A stretch of 6,388 nucleotides of DNA from Paracoccaceae bacterium (GTDB lineage: Bacteria; Pseudomonadota; Alphaproteobacteria; Rhodobacterales; Rhodobacteraceae), in NCBI GenBank assembly GCA_015487335.1, contig WFPZ01000088.1:1-6388 (forward strand). Direction: 5' to 3'. Positions 1-5,500 of the stretch are shown piece by piece. Position numbers and translations under genes: made by a program. Every line of letters begins with the position of its first letter. Position 1 is the first letter of the stretch. The notes beneath the pieces are model-generated. The model ran no database searches, was not told the DNA's origin, and saw only the letters and a program-made list of their open reading frames with translations.

Positions 1-579
1 CTGGCCACCGCGCTGGGCACCCTGGCCGCGCTTGGCCTGTCGCGCCCCGAAATGCCCTTCCGCCGGCTGATCATGGCGGTCCTGATCTCGCCGATGATCG
101 TGCCGATCATCATCACCGCCACGGGGCTGTTTTTCTTCTACTCCTGGACGGGGCTGGCCAACACCTACACGGGCATCATCCTTGCCCATGCCACCCTGGG
201 AATCCCCTTCGTGATCATCACCGTCACTGCCACGCTGGTGGGGTTCGACCACTCTCTCACCCGGGCTGCGGCCTCGCTGGGGGCCAATCCCACCACCACC
301 TTCTTCAAGATCACCATGCCGCTGATCATGCCGGGCGTGATCTCGGGGGCGCTGTTCGCCTTCGTCACCTCGTTCGACGAGGTGGTGGTGGTTCTCTTCG
401 TGGCCGCCTACGACCAGCAGACGATTCCGCGGCAGATGTGGAACGGCATCCGCGAGCAGATCAGCCCGGCGATCCTCGCGGTGGCGACCATCCTGGTGAT
501 CGTGTCGGTCCTGCTTCTGACCACGGTGGAACTGCTGCGCCGCCGCTCCGAGCGCCTGCGGGGCCTTTCGCCGGGGTAG
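1..579 (+). CDS. ABC transporter permease, spermidine/putrescine (PotC/YdcV) type, 5'-truncated by window edge
   Basis: This is an inner-membrane permease subunit of a binding-protein-dependent importer of the PotBC family, which takes up polyamines or similar small cationic or amine solutes. The frame is open from base 1, so the gene begins outside the window; the 192 residues seen here lack perhaps 70 N-terminal residues compared with a usual length of about 260. Hydrophobic segments lie near visible residues 22-47, 57-81, 112-137 and 154-178. The cytoplasmic EAA loop that contacts the ATPase is at about 89-108 (AAASLGANPTTTFFKITMPL, with the conserved Gly at 94). The SFDE stretch just after the loop (124-127) is typical of PotC-like proteins. 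The C-terminus is a short basic tail after the last helix. The stop is TAG at 577-579. The partner permease, ATPase and binding protein are presumably upstream. The substrate cannot be told from this fragment. Confidence 0.93.
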   Translation: MATALGTLAALGLSRPEMPFRRLIMAVLISPMIVPIIITATGLFFFYSWTGLANTYTGIILAHATLGIPFVIITVTATLVGFDHSLTRAAASLGANPTTTFFKITMPLIMPGVISGALFAFVTSFDEVVVVLFVAAYDQQTIPRQMWNGIREQISPAILAVATILVIVSVLLLTTVELLRRRSERLRGLSPG

Positions 580-615
580 GGGCACGGGAGGGCCTCCGCA
601 GCCGCCGCGCCTTCC

Positions 616-1548
616 TCAGGGTAGCGCCGCGAGCCATATCCAGATGGTGAAGACCGAGCCGGCGGTGCCCAGCAGCACCGCCGAGGCCGCCACCCGTCTG
701 GCCGCGCCGAACATGCTGGCGAACAGGAAGGTGTTGATCCCCGGCGCCATCGCCGCGGTCAGCACTGCCGAGCGCAGCTGCGCCTGGTCCAGCGCAAGGC
801 CCCAGCGGCCCAGCGCGTAGGTGATGGCTGGGTGCAGCATCAGTGAAATTCCCCCCGCCCAGGCGATCGCCTTGATGTCGCCGGCCGGGCGGTAGCGCAC
901 CAGCACGCCCCCCAGCCCGAACAGCGCCGCCGGCAGCGCCGAGGCGGCAATGGTGTCCACCGCCGAGTTCAGCGCCCCGGGCAGCGCGACCCCGCTCAGG
1001 TTGACGGCAAGGCCCAGCAGGATGCCGATCACCAGCGGGTTGGAGAAGATCGACCCCGCCACCTGCCGAAACAGCGCCGGCCCCAGCCCCGCCCCGCGCG
1101 AGCGCGCCGCTTCCATCAGCACGATTCCGAAGGTGTAGAGCAGCGGCGCATGGATCGAGATGATCGCGTAATTGGCGGTCAGGGCATCGGCGCCATAGGC
1201 GCGCTCGGTGATCGGCAGGCCCAGAAGAAGCGAGTTGGGAAACATCGCCACGAAACCGATGGCGATGCTGTCCTCGGGGCTGCGCGCAAATACAAGCCGC
1301 GCGCCGGCAAAGCCCAGCGCGAAGGATGCGAAGGAGCCGCTGTAGTAGCTCAGCAGCAGCGGCGCGCGAAACCCTCCCGGATCGAGGGTCGAGATGGCGG
1401 AAAACAGCAGCGCCGGCACCGCGAAGTTCTGGGCGTAAAGCATCAGCCCGTTCACGGCGCTTTCGGGAAACAGTCTTCGCCAGGCGGCAAGGTATCCCGC
1501 GCCGATCACCAGAAAGACCGGCATGATCACGTCGATCAGCGCGCTCAT
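616..1548 (-). CDS. AEC-family (auxin efflux carrier-like) membrane transporter
   Basis: This is a 310-residue polytopic membrane protein of the AEC/BART superfamily, whose bacterial members (MdcF, MleP types) move organic acids; the substrate here is unknown. About ten hydrophobic segments are visible, in two halves of five. Family-like stretches are NFAVPALLF (41-49), the broken-helix motif FPNSLLLGLPI (103-113, Asn105) and SNPLVIGILLG (169-179) opening the second half, with APGINTFLFA (268-277) near the end. The ATG at 1546-1548 starts one base after the stop of the upstream hydrolase gene (1550-1552), with only a weak GAG-type ribosome site inside that gene, so translation is probably coupled. 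It is the last gene of the leftward operon and ends convergently, 36 bases from the permease stop. No transport function can be linked to the two hydrolases before it, and the association may be only transcriptional. Confidence 0.93.
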   Translation of the reverse strand: MSALIDVIMPVFLVIGAGYLAAWRRLFPESAVNGLMLYAQNFAVPALLFSAISTLDPGGFRAPLLLSYYSGSFASFALGFAGARLVFARSPEDSIAIGFVAMFPNSLLLGLPITERAYGADALTANYAIISIHAPLLYTFGIVLMEAARSRGAGLGPALFRQVAGSIFSNPLVIGILLGLAVNLSGVALPGALNSAVDTIAASALPAALFGLGGVLVRYRPAGDIKAIAWAGGISLMLHPAITYALGRWGLALDQAQLRSAVLTAAMAPGINTFLFASMFGAARRVAASAVLLGTAGSVFTIWIWLAALP

Positions 1549-1549
1549 C

Positions 1550-2347
1550 TCAGATCTCGTAACGGACGGTCAGCAGATCATGCGCCGGGGTCACGTTGTC
1601 GGGGGTTTCGCGGGCCACCGTCTCGTAGTCGAGATCAATGTGCATGTTGGTGAGGATGGCGCGGCGCGGCTGCATCCGCTCGATCCACCTCAGCGCGTCG
1701 GCGAGGCTGAAATGGGTGGGGTGCGGCCGCGGACGCAGGGCGTCGAGCACCCAGCAGTCGAGACCTTCGAGGAAGGGCAGGGCGCTGTCGGGGATGTCCG
1801 AGACATCCGGCAGATAGGCGAAATCGCGAATCCTGAAGCCGAGAGAGTCTATCGAGCCGTGGCGCACCTCGAAGGGATGCAGGGTGAGCGGGCCGCCCGC
1901 GCCCTCGATGGTCAACTCGCCCTGAAGCGTGTTGAGATCGAGGATCGGCGGATAGGGCGAGCCCTCGGGCTGCACGAAGGCATAGCCGAAACGCGAGAGC
2001 AGTGCGTCCTGGGTGGCGGCGTCGGCCCAGACCGGCAGGCGCCGGCCGAGATTGTGGACGATCATCCGCAGATCGTCGATGCCATGCACGTGATCGGCAT
2101 GGGAATGGGTGTAGACCACGGCGTCCAGCTCGCCCACGCCGGCATCGAGCAGCTGCGAACGCAGATCGGGGGAGGTGTCGATCAGCACCCGCGTCACGCC
2201 GCCGTTCTCGGCCCGCTCGACCAGCATCGAGCAGCGCCGGCGGCTGTTTTTCGGGTTGTCAGGGTCGCAGGCCCCCCAGTTGCCGCCCAGCCGAGGCACC
2301 CCGCCCGACGAGCCGCAGCCCAGTATGGTGAAGGCCAGGGTCGCCAT
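1550..2347 (-). CDS. PhnP-like metallo-beta-lactamase-fold metal-dependent hydrolase
   Basis: This is a 265-residue soluble hydrolase of the MBL fold, closest in appearance to the PhnP group, which includes phosphodiesterases acting on cyclic ribose phosphates. Visible features are the N-terminal GCGSSGGVPR (10-19), the metal-binding HSHADH at 81-86, a further metal His163 in VRHGS, an Asp in LPDVSD (181 or 184), Asp202 in LDALRP, THFS (211-214) and the C-terminal NMHIDLDY with His236. All expected metal ligands appear present, so it is likely active. I chose ATG at 2345-2347, eight bases after an AAGG, giving a TGATG junction with the TatD gene. A GTG three bases upstream (2348-2350) would give one more residue and a GTGA overlap. 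No phosphonate (phn) genes are nearby, so a role in C-P lyase metabolism is not supported. Pairing with a TatD-type nuclease hints at nucleotide or nucleic-acid turnover, but that is inference. Confidence 0.93.
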   Translation of the reverse strand: MATLAFTILGCGSSGGVPRLGGNWGACDPDNPKNSRRRCSMLVERAENGGVTRVLIDTSPDLRSQLLDAGVGELDAVVYTHSHADHVHGIDDLRMIVHNLGRRLPVWADAATQDALLSRFGYAFVQPEGSPYPPILDLNTLQGELTIEGAGGPLTLHPFEVRHGSIDSLGFRIRDFAYLPDVSDIPDSALPFLEGLDCWVLDALRPRPHPTHFSLADALRWIERMQPRRAILTNMHIDLDYETVARETPDNVTPAHDLLTVRYEI

Positions 2348-3153
2348 CACGCGGCCCTTTCCCAGCGCGCGGCCTTGGTGAACAGGCGGTCGAAATTGGC
2401 CTGGGTGCGGGCCGCGAAATCGGCATACTCCAGGCCGAAGATCTCGGCCCCGACCCGGGCGGTGTGCACCACATGGGCCGGTTCGTTGCGCTTGCCGCGA
2501 TGGGGCGGGGGCGCAAGATAGGGCGAGTCGGTTTCCACCAGGATGCGCTCCACCGGGGCGGCGGCGAAGATGTCGCGCAGCTCCTGCGAGCGGGGGAAGG
2601 CGGCAATGCCGGACATGGACAGATAAAAGCCCAGATCCAGCGCCGCCTCGGCCAGCGCGCGCCCCGAGGAGAAGCAGTGCATCACGCAGGAAAACGCCCC
2701 GGCGCGATGCTCGGCGGCGAGGATCCGGGCCATGTCCTCGTCGGCGTCCCGGGCGTGGATGATCAGCGGCAGGCCGGTGCGCCGGGCGGCCTCGATGTGC
2801 ACCAGCAGGCTTTCGCGCTGAATGTCCTTGCTCTCGGCGGTGTAGTGGTAATCGAGCCCGCTTTCGCCTATGCCGACAAACTTGGGATGGCGCGCCAGCG
2901 CTTCCAGCTCCTCGACGCTGGCCAGCGGTTCTTCGGCGGCGCTCATCGGGTGGGTGGCGGCGGCGTAGAACACCGGGGCATGGGCCTCGGCGATGGCGCG
3001 CACCCGGGGCTCATGGCGCAGCCGGGTGCAGATGGTGACCATCCTCGTGACACCCGCGGCCACCGCGCGCCCGACGACCTGGGGCAGTTCGCCCTCGAAA
3101 TCGGGAAAATCCAGGTGACAGTGACTGTCGGTGATCTCGATGGTGTCGGCCAT
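2347..3153 (-). CDS. TatD-family metal-dependent hydrolase (deoxyribonuclease-type)
   Basis: This is a 268-residue TIM-barrel amidohydrolase of the TatD/YcfH family. Characterised members are divalent-metal-dependent DNases or 3'-5' exonucleases acting in the cytoplasm; despite the name they are not part of Tat export. Metal-site motifs are all visible: DSHCHLDF (9-16, His11 and His13), GIGESGLDYHY (94-104, Glu97), IIHARDA (131-137, His133), MHCF (158-161, His159) and ETDSPYLAP (207-215, Asp209), followed by the family's RGKRNEPAHV stretch (219-228). Length is normal. I chose ATG at 3151-3153, preceded by GAGGAG (3164-3169) and AGGGG; a TTG at 3169-3171 is also in frame but overlaps that ribosome site. 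Its stop (2347-2349) shares one base with the ATG of the MBL-fold gene. It is the first gene of a three-gene operon. Which of the TatD paralogues it matches cannot be decided by eye. Confidence 0.95.
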   Translation of the reverse strand: MADTIEITDSHCHLDFPDFEGELPQVVGRAVAAGVTRMVTICTRLRHEPRVRAIAEAHAPVFYAAATHPMSAAEEPLASVEELEALARHPKFVGIGESGLDYHYTAESKDIQRESLLVHIEAARRTGLPLIIHARDADEDMARILAAEHRAGAFSCVMHCFSSGRALAEAALDLGFYLSMSGIAAFPRSQELRDIFAAAPVERILVETDSPYLAPPPHRGKRNEPAHVVHTARVGAEIFGLEYADFAARTQANFDRLFTKAARWERAA

Positions 3154-3180
3154 GGTGCCCCTGCTCCTCAAGCTTCCTTC

Positions 3181-3208
3181 TGTTTAGCGCACCATGGCGC
3201 GGGTTCAA
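3181..3208 (-). promoter_or_regulatory. Candidate sigma-70-type promoter for the tatD-type operon
   Basis: On the minus strand, TTGAAC (3208-3203) is followed after 16 bases by TAAACA (3186-3181). A start about seven bases later would leave a leader of about 20 bases containing the GAGGAG ribosome site. The placement is sensible, but the hexamers match the consensus only partly and high-GC alphaproteobacterial promoters are hard to call by eye. Confidence 0.25.
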
Positions 3209-3241
3209 CCGTCCAGGCGGCGGGGGCAGGAGGCAGCCTCT

Positions 3242-3272
3242 CTTCACCTTGCCGAAATACTCCCGCCGGAGG
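3242..3272 (-). repeat. Putative Rhodobacterales intergenic repeat, possible terminator
   Basis: Read on the minus strand this is GCCTCCGGCGGGAGTATTTC followed by GGCAAGGTGAA. CTCC and GGAG (plus-strand 3260-3263 and 3268-3271) can form a 4-base-pair hairpin with a GGCG loop, followed by TATTT. From memory, very similar strings (CTCCGGCGGGAGTATTT followed by a GGCAAGATGAAG-like tail) recur between genes in many Rhodobacterales genomes, often soon after a stop codon. Here it sits about 70 bases after the DUF1289 stop, where a terminator for the ccmI operon is expected. The stem is short and the T-run weak, so the terminator role is inference. Only one copy lies in the window, so its repetitive nature cannot be shown here. 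Confidence 0.5.
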
Positions 3273-3341
3273 CACTTTCCCGCAGTCATCATGACACGTC
3301 GAAGACGGACTGGGATACTTGCAAGGCGTTGAAGGAGAGGA

Positions 3342-3578
3342 TCAGCCCGGTGCGGATCTGCGCGTCCGGCGTCCGCTGCGGCGCCGGGGAAGGCGGCTGG
3401 CCCGGCCTGGCAGCTCGTCCAGGATCGCGGCGCGTTCGTCAGCCCCCATCGCGGACCAGCGGGCGATCTCGTCGCGGGTGCGGTGGCAGCCCAGGCACAG
3501 CCCGCTTTCCTCGTGGATCACGCACAGGCGCACGCAGGGGCTTTCGGGTTCATCGCGGCTCCAGGGCTCTTCCTTCAC
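3342..3578 (-). CDS. DUF1289 domain small Cys4 protein
   Basis: This is a 78-residue protein of the DUF1289 family; its function is not known. It carries the family's cysteine pattern, ESPCVRLCVIHEESGLCLGC, with Cys15, 19, 28 and 31 spaced 3, 8 and 2 residues apart, which suggests a bound metal ion, probably zinc or possibly an Fe-S cluster. This is followed by RTRDEIARWSAMGADERAAIL (33-53), the family's conserved helical part. The last 20 residues are strongly basic (RRRSGRRTRR), which could favour nucleic-acid contact. The start is GTG at 3576-3578, overlapping the ruvX stop as GTGA, with GAGG eight bases upstream. The same frame stays open upstream to an ATG near 4184, but that extension lies antiparallel-free within ruvX and ccmI in a different frame and is not coding. 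The tight coupling to ruvX is the main clue to its role. Confidence 0.88.
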   Translation of the reverse strand: MKEEPWSRDEPESPCVRLCVIHEESGLCLGCHRTRDEIARWSAMGADERAAILDELPGRASRLPRRRSGRRTRRSAPG

Positions 3579-4051
3579 GGGGCGTTCCTCAGGTGGCGGA
3601 GACGGTCCAGCGCGCCCTGGAGGATATAGGCGGCGGCGACGTGGTCTATCACCTCGCTGCGGCGTTTTCTCGAAGTATCGGCCTCCAGCAGCGCCCGTTC
3701 GGCGGCCACGGTGGAAAGCCGCTCGTCCCAGAAGCCGATCGGCAGGTCGGTCAGGCGCGAGAGGTTGCGGGCAAAGGCGCGCGTGGACTGGCAGCGGGGG
3801 CCTTCCGAGCCGTCCATGTTGTAGGGCAGGCCGAGGATGAAGCCGCCCAGTTCGCGCGTGCGGGCGATCTCCAGCAGGCGGGCGGCATCGAGGCCGAACT
3901 TGCGGCGGCGGATGGTTTCCAGCGGGCTGGCCACGCTCAGCATCCGGTCCGAGACCGCCACCCCGATGGTCTTTTCGCCCAGATCGAGCCCGGCGACCGC
4001 CCTGCCCGGGGGCAGGGCGGCGGCGAGGGCGTCGATCTTCTCGAGGATCAC
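3575..4051 (-). CDS. ruvX: RuvX/YqgF family putative pre-16S rRNA nuclease (Holliday junction resolvase-like)
   Basis: This is a 158-residue RNase H-fold protein of the YqgF/RuvX family, of usual length. In E. coli YqgF is implicated in 16S rRNA 5'-end maturation, and mycobacterial RuvX resolves Holliday junctions. Visible motifs are the first-strand catalytic GLDLGEKTIGVAVSD (21-35, Asp23), FILGLPYNMDGSEGP (71-85, usually GLPLNMDGSEGP), WDERLST (108-114, Glu110) and the C-terminal IDHVAAAYIL (135-144, Asp136). The acidic catalytic set is intact. I chose GTG at 4049-4051, which overlaps the ccmI stop as GTGA; there is no good ribosome site before it, so it is probably made by coupled translation. 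A longer reading to an ATG near 4201 would lie inside ccmI and extend well beyond the family's N-terminus. It overlaps the following DUF1289 gene by four bases. Confidence 0.95.
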   Translation of the reverse strand: MILEKIDALAAALPPGRAVAGLDLGEKTIGVAVSDRMLSVASPLETIRRRKFGLDAARLLEIARTRELGGFILGLPYNMDGSEGPRCQSTRAFARNLSRLTDLPIGFWDERLSTVAAERALLEADTSRKRRSEVIDHVAAAYILQGALDRLRHLRNAP

Positions 4052-5301
4052 TGTGCCAGAATGCCGGCCTGACGGGCCGCGTCGCGGATGATCGCCAGCT
4101 TTTCGGGCGTGTTGGCAAACACGGCCTTGGCCTCCGTCCAGATCGCCTGGGCGCGTCCGGTTTCGCCCAGAACGCCAAGCGCACGGATCAGCCTTGCCCA
4201 TTCGTCGGCGGTTCCGCCCTCGGTGGCCAGGCGCCGCGCCAGCCGGTTGACCATCGAGCTGACCATCTGCTGGCGTTCTTCGGGGCTCATGTCCTGTGCC
4301 GCGGCGATATCTTCGGCCGAGGGCCCGCCGGGCGCGATGGGTCCGGCGCCGGAGCCTTCCACGGGGGGAAGTTCATAACGCACGCCAGCATCCTGGGCGA
4401 CGATGAGGATCTGTTCGCGGATCGGCGAAACCCAGGGGGCGTCGGGCGGGCTCGCTTCGAGCAGGTCGCGCCAGATGCGGAAGGCCACGTCGGGCCGCCC
4501 GGTCTGGGCGAACATCAGCCCCGAGTAGTATTGCGCGGCCCCGTCGTTCGGGTCGAGCTGGAGGGCCTTGACCAGTGCGGCCTCGGCCTCGGGCGAGACA
4601 TAGCCGCCCGCGGCCAGGATCATCATGTCTGCCAGGGCCGAGTAGTCCTCTCCGGTCGCCTGATCTCCCTTGAGCTCGATCACCCGCTGCTGGGCCTCGT
4701 AGGCGGCCTTGAAATTGCCGATCGCAGCCTCGTTGCGCGCCAGGAGTATATGGCCTTCGAGATCGTCCGGGCGCTGCCGGAGCGCCTCGCGCAGCTGCTG
4801 CATCAGCTCGGCGTGGCGTTCGTTGACCTGCACCTGGGGCATGTTCGGGGCGGCCTGCTCTTCGGCCTCTGCCTGGCTCGGGCGTTCGGCGCGGGCCTTT
4901 TCGGCGGCCGCGATCCGCTCTGCCAGCGGCAGGTCGGGATAGCCCGGCGCACCGATCTGGAGGTAGGTGACAACCGCACCGGCCACCACCAGAACCCCGA
5001 TGACGAGTGCCGGCAGCAATGCCGATTGCGTCCGGGCCTCGCCGCCCTCGGCGCTCTTGCGTGCGGCGGCCTTGTCGGCCTCCAGCAGACGGCGCGACAC
5101 CTCGGTGCGCACCTGCTCGGCTTCGGCCTCGCTGATCAGGCCGCGCGCGAGGTCGCGCTCAACCTCCTTGAGCTGGTCGCGGTAGACCTGAATGTCGAAG
5201 GCTTCGCCCGGGGCCGCTGCCTTGCGCGCCCGTGCCAGAACAAGTGCCAGGTAACCGCTGACACCCACCGCCAGAATGATTGCCACAATCCAGAATGACA
5301 T
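4048..5301 (-). CDS. ccmI: Cytochrome c maturation protein CcmI (TPR, haem-ligation complex)
   Basis: This is a 417-residue membrane protein that in Rhodobacter capsulatus acts as apocytochrome c chaperone within the CcmF-CcmH-CcmI haem-ligation complex. The architecture fits: a first membrane segment at about 3-23, a cytoplasmic loop with FDIQVYRDQLKEVERDLARGLISEAEAEQVRTE-type sequence at 35-67 (the family's highly conserved stretch, amphipathic and possibly coiled coil), a second membrane segment at about 94-114, then GAPGYPDLPLAER (117-129) and a large periplasmic part. TPR-like helices span about 160-285 and a separate helical domain about 328-417. The ATG at 5299-5301 has GGGGAAG four bases before an overlapping out-of-frame ATG; the frame is open further upstream to 5454, but that stretch lacks family sequence and would precede the first membrane helix. 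It is first of three overlapping genes and is divergent from soxB. Other ccm genes are not in the window. Confidence 0.95.
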   Translation of the reverse strand: MSFWIVAIILAVGVSGYLALVLARARKAAAPGEAFDIQVYRDQLKEVERDLARGLISEAEAEQVRTEVSRRLLEADKAAARKSAEGGEARTQSALLPALVIGVLVVAGAVVTYLQIGAPGYPDLPLAERIAAAEKARAERPSQAEAEEQAAPNMPQVQVNERHAELMQQLREALRQRPDDLEGHILLARNEAAIGNFKAAYEAQQRVIELKGDQATGEDYSALADMMILAAGGYVSPEAEAALVKALQLDPNDGAAQYYSGLMFAQTGRPDVAFRIWRDLLEASPPDAPWVSPIREQILIVAQDAGVRYELPPVEGSGAGPIAPGGPSAEDIAAAQDMSPEERQQMVSSMVNRLARRLATEGGTADEWARLIRALGVLGETGRAQAIWTEAKAVFANTPEKLAIIRDAARQAGILAQ

Positions 5302-5350
5302 GCATCTTCCCCATGTTTCGCGCTTCCATCTAATGCGTCGGGGCGCGGGG

Positions 5351-5379
5351 CAAAAGCCCAACAGTGGCGTTTGCGTCAA
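5351..5379 (-). promoter_or_regulatory. Weak candidate promoter for the ccmI operon
   Basis: On the minus strand TTGACG (5379-5374) is a good -35-like hexamer. At 17 bases spacing the -10 position reads CTTTTG (5356-5351), a poor match. A start near 5344 would give a leader of about 43 bases. Only the -35-like box is persuasive. Confidence 0.2.
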
Positions 5380-5407
5380 TGTCACGCGGGCCATGTCGTT
5401 ATTGCCT

Positions 5408-5434
5408 TGCCAAGTGCCGCTCGGTGTCTTGGCA
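5408..5434. promoter_or_regulatory. Inverted repeat TGCCAAG-N13-CTTGGCA, possible operator
   Basis: TGCCAAG (5408-5414) and CTTGGCA (5428-5434) are perfect inverted repeats with a 13-base spacer, so the half-site centres are 20 bases apart, about two helical turns. The left arm lies within CTTGCCAAG, itself a near palindrome. It sits 67-93 bases upstream of the soxB start, a usual place for a dimeric regulator. The arms could also fold as an RNA hairpin if the region is transcribed. No regulator family can be assigned from the sequence alone. Confidence 0.4.
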
Positions 5435-5476
5435 CACCGGGCGGGCCGCTTCATGTATCATGGCATGGGGAAAGGC

Positions 5477-5490
5477 CCTTGAAACCAAGG
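5477..5490 (+). promoter_or_regulatory. Short hairpin overlapping the soxB ribosome-binding site
   Basis: CCTTG (5477-5481) and CAAGG (5486-5490) form a perfect 5-base-pair stem with an AAAC loop. The right arm includes the only nearby Shine-Dalgarno-like AAGG (5487-5490), ten bases before the ATG. If formed in the mRNA it would hide that site. The stem is small and could be chance. Confidence 0.35.
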
Positions 5491-5500
5491 ATTCGCGCCG

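Larger units (their letters stand above)
3154..3341. other. Intergenic region between the DUF1289 gene and the tatD-type gene
   Basis: This 188-base gap separates two leftward operons. It should therefore hold the end signal of the ccmI-ruvX-DUF1289 unit and the promoter of the tatD-type unit, both on the minus strand. I see a repeat-like hairpin element (3242-3272), a weak promoter candidate (3181-3208) and a GAGGAG ribosome site (3164-3169). An open frame crossing it on the minus strand has no family resemblance and overlaps the start of the TatD gene, so I do not call it. Confidence 0.6.
5302..5500. other. Divergent intergenic region between ccmI and soxB
   Basis: This 199-base region must carry the promoters and leaders of both the leftward ccmI unit and the rightward soxB unit. 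It contains a weak promoter candidate for ccmI (5351-5379), a 7-base perfect inverted repeat (5408-5414 with 5428-5434), and a short hairpin overlapping the soxB ribosome site (5477-5490). Reading frames that cross it on either strand have no family sequence, so I call no gene. Confidence 0.7.

Noticed and set aside
587..597. Palindrome GGAGGGCCTCC between the convergent permease and AEC genes as a terminator
   Set aside because: The possible stem is only four to five bases and no T-run follows in either direction, so it does not meet a terminator pattern despite the suitable location.
1523..2521. Long plus-strand open frame (332 residues) opposite the MBL-fold and TatD genes
   Set aside because: It runs antisense to two well-recognised genes with intact catalytic motifs. 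It has no family features and is explained by high-GC codon bias removing stops on the opposite strand.
3230..3240. Palindrome GAGGCAGCCTC upstream of the tatD-type gene
   Set aside because: It is short, has a single-base centre and no T-run. In this GC-rich gap it is easily chance and no function fits better than another.
3011..3292. Small minus-strand open frame across the tatD upstream gap
   Set aside because: It reads through the repeat-like element and then overlaps the TatD start in another frame. Its LRREYFGKVK stretch is just translation of the intergenic repeat.
2464..3294. Plus-strand open frame (276 residues) opposite the TatD gene
   Set aside because: It is antisense to clear TatD motifs, rich in Gly, His and Ala with no domain, and typical of a GC-rich shadow frame.
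4531..5298. Plus-strand open frame (255 residues) opposite ccmI
   Set aside because: It is a Leu/Gly/Arg-rich shadow of ccmI with no recognisable family and no ribosome site.
5350..5374. GCAAA/TTTGC inverted repeat and TTGCGTCAA as an FNR/CRP-type site in front of ccmI
   Set aside because: The arms are only five bases and the string does not match the TTGAT-N4-ATCAA consensus well enough.
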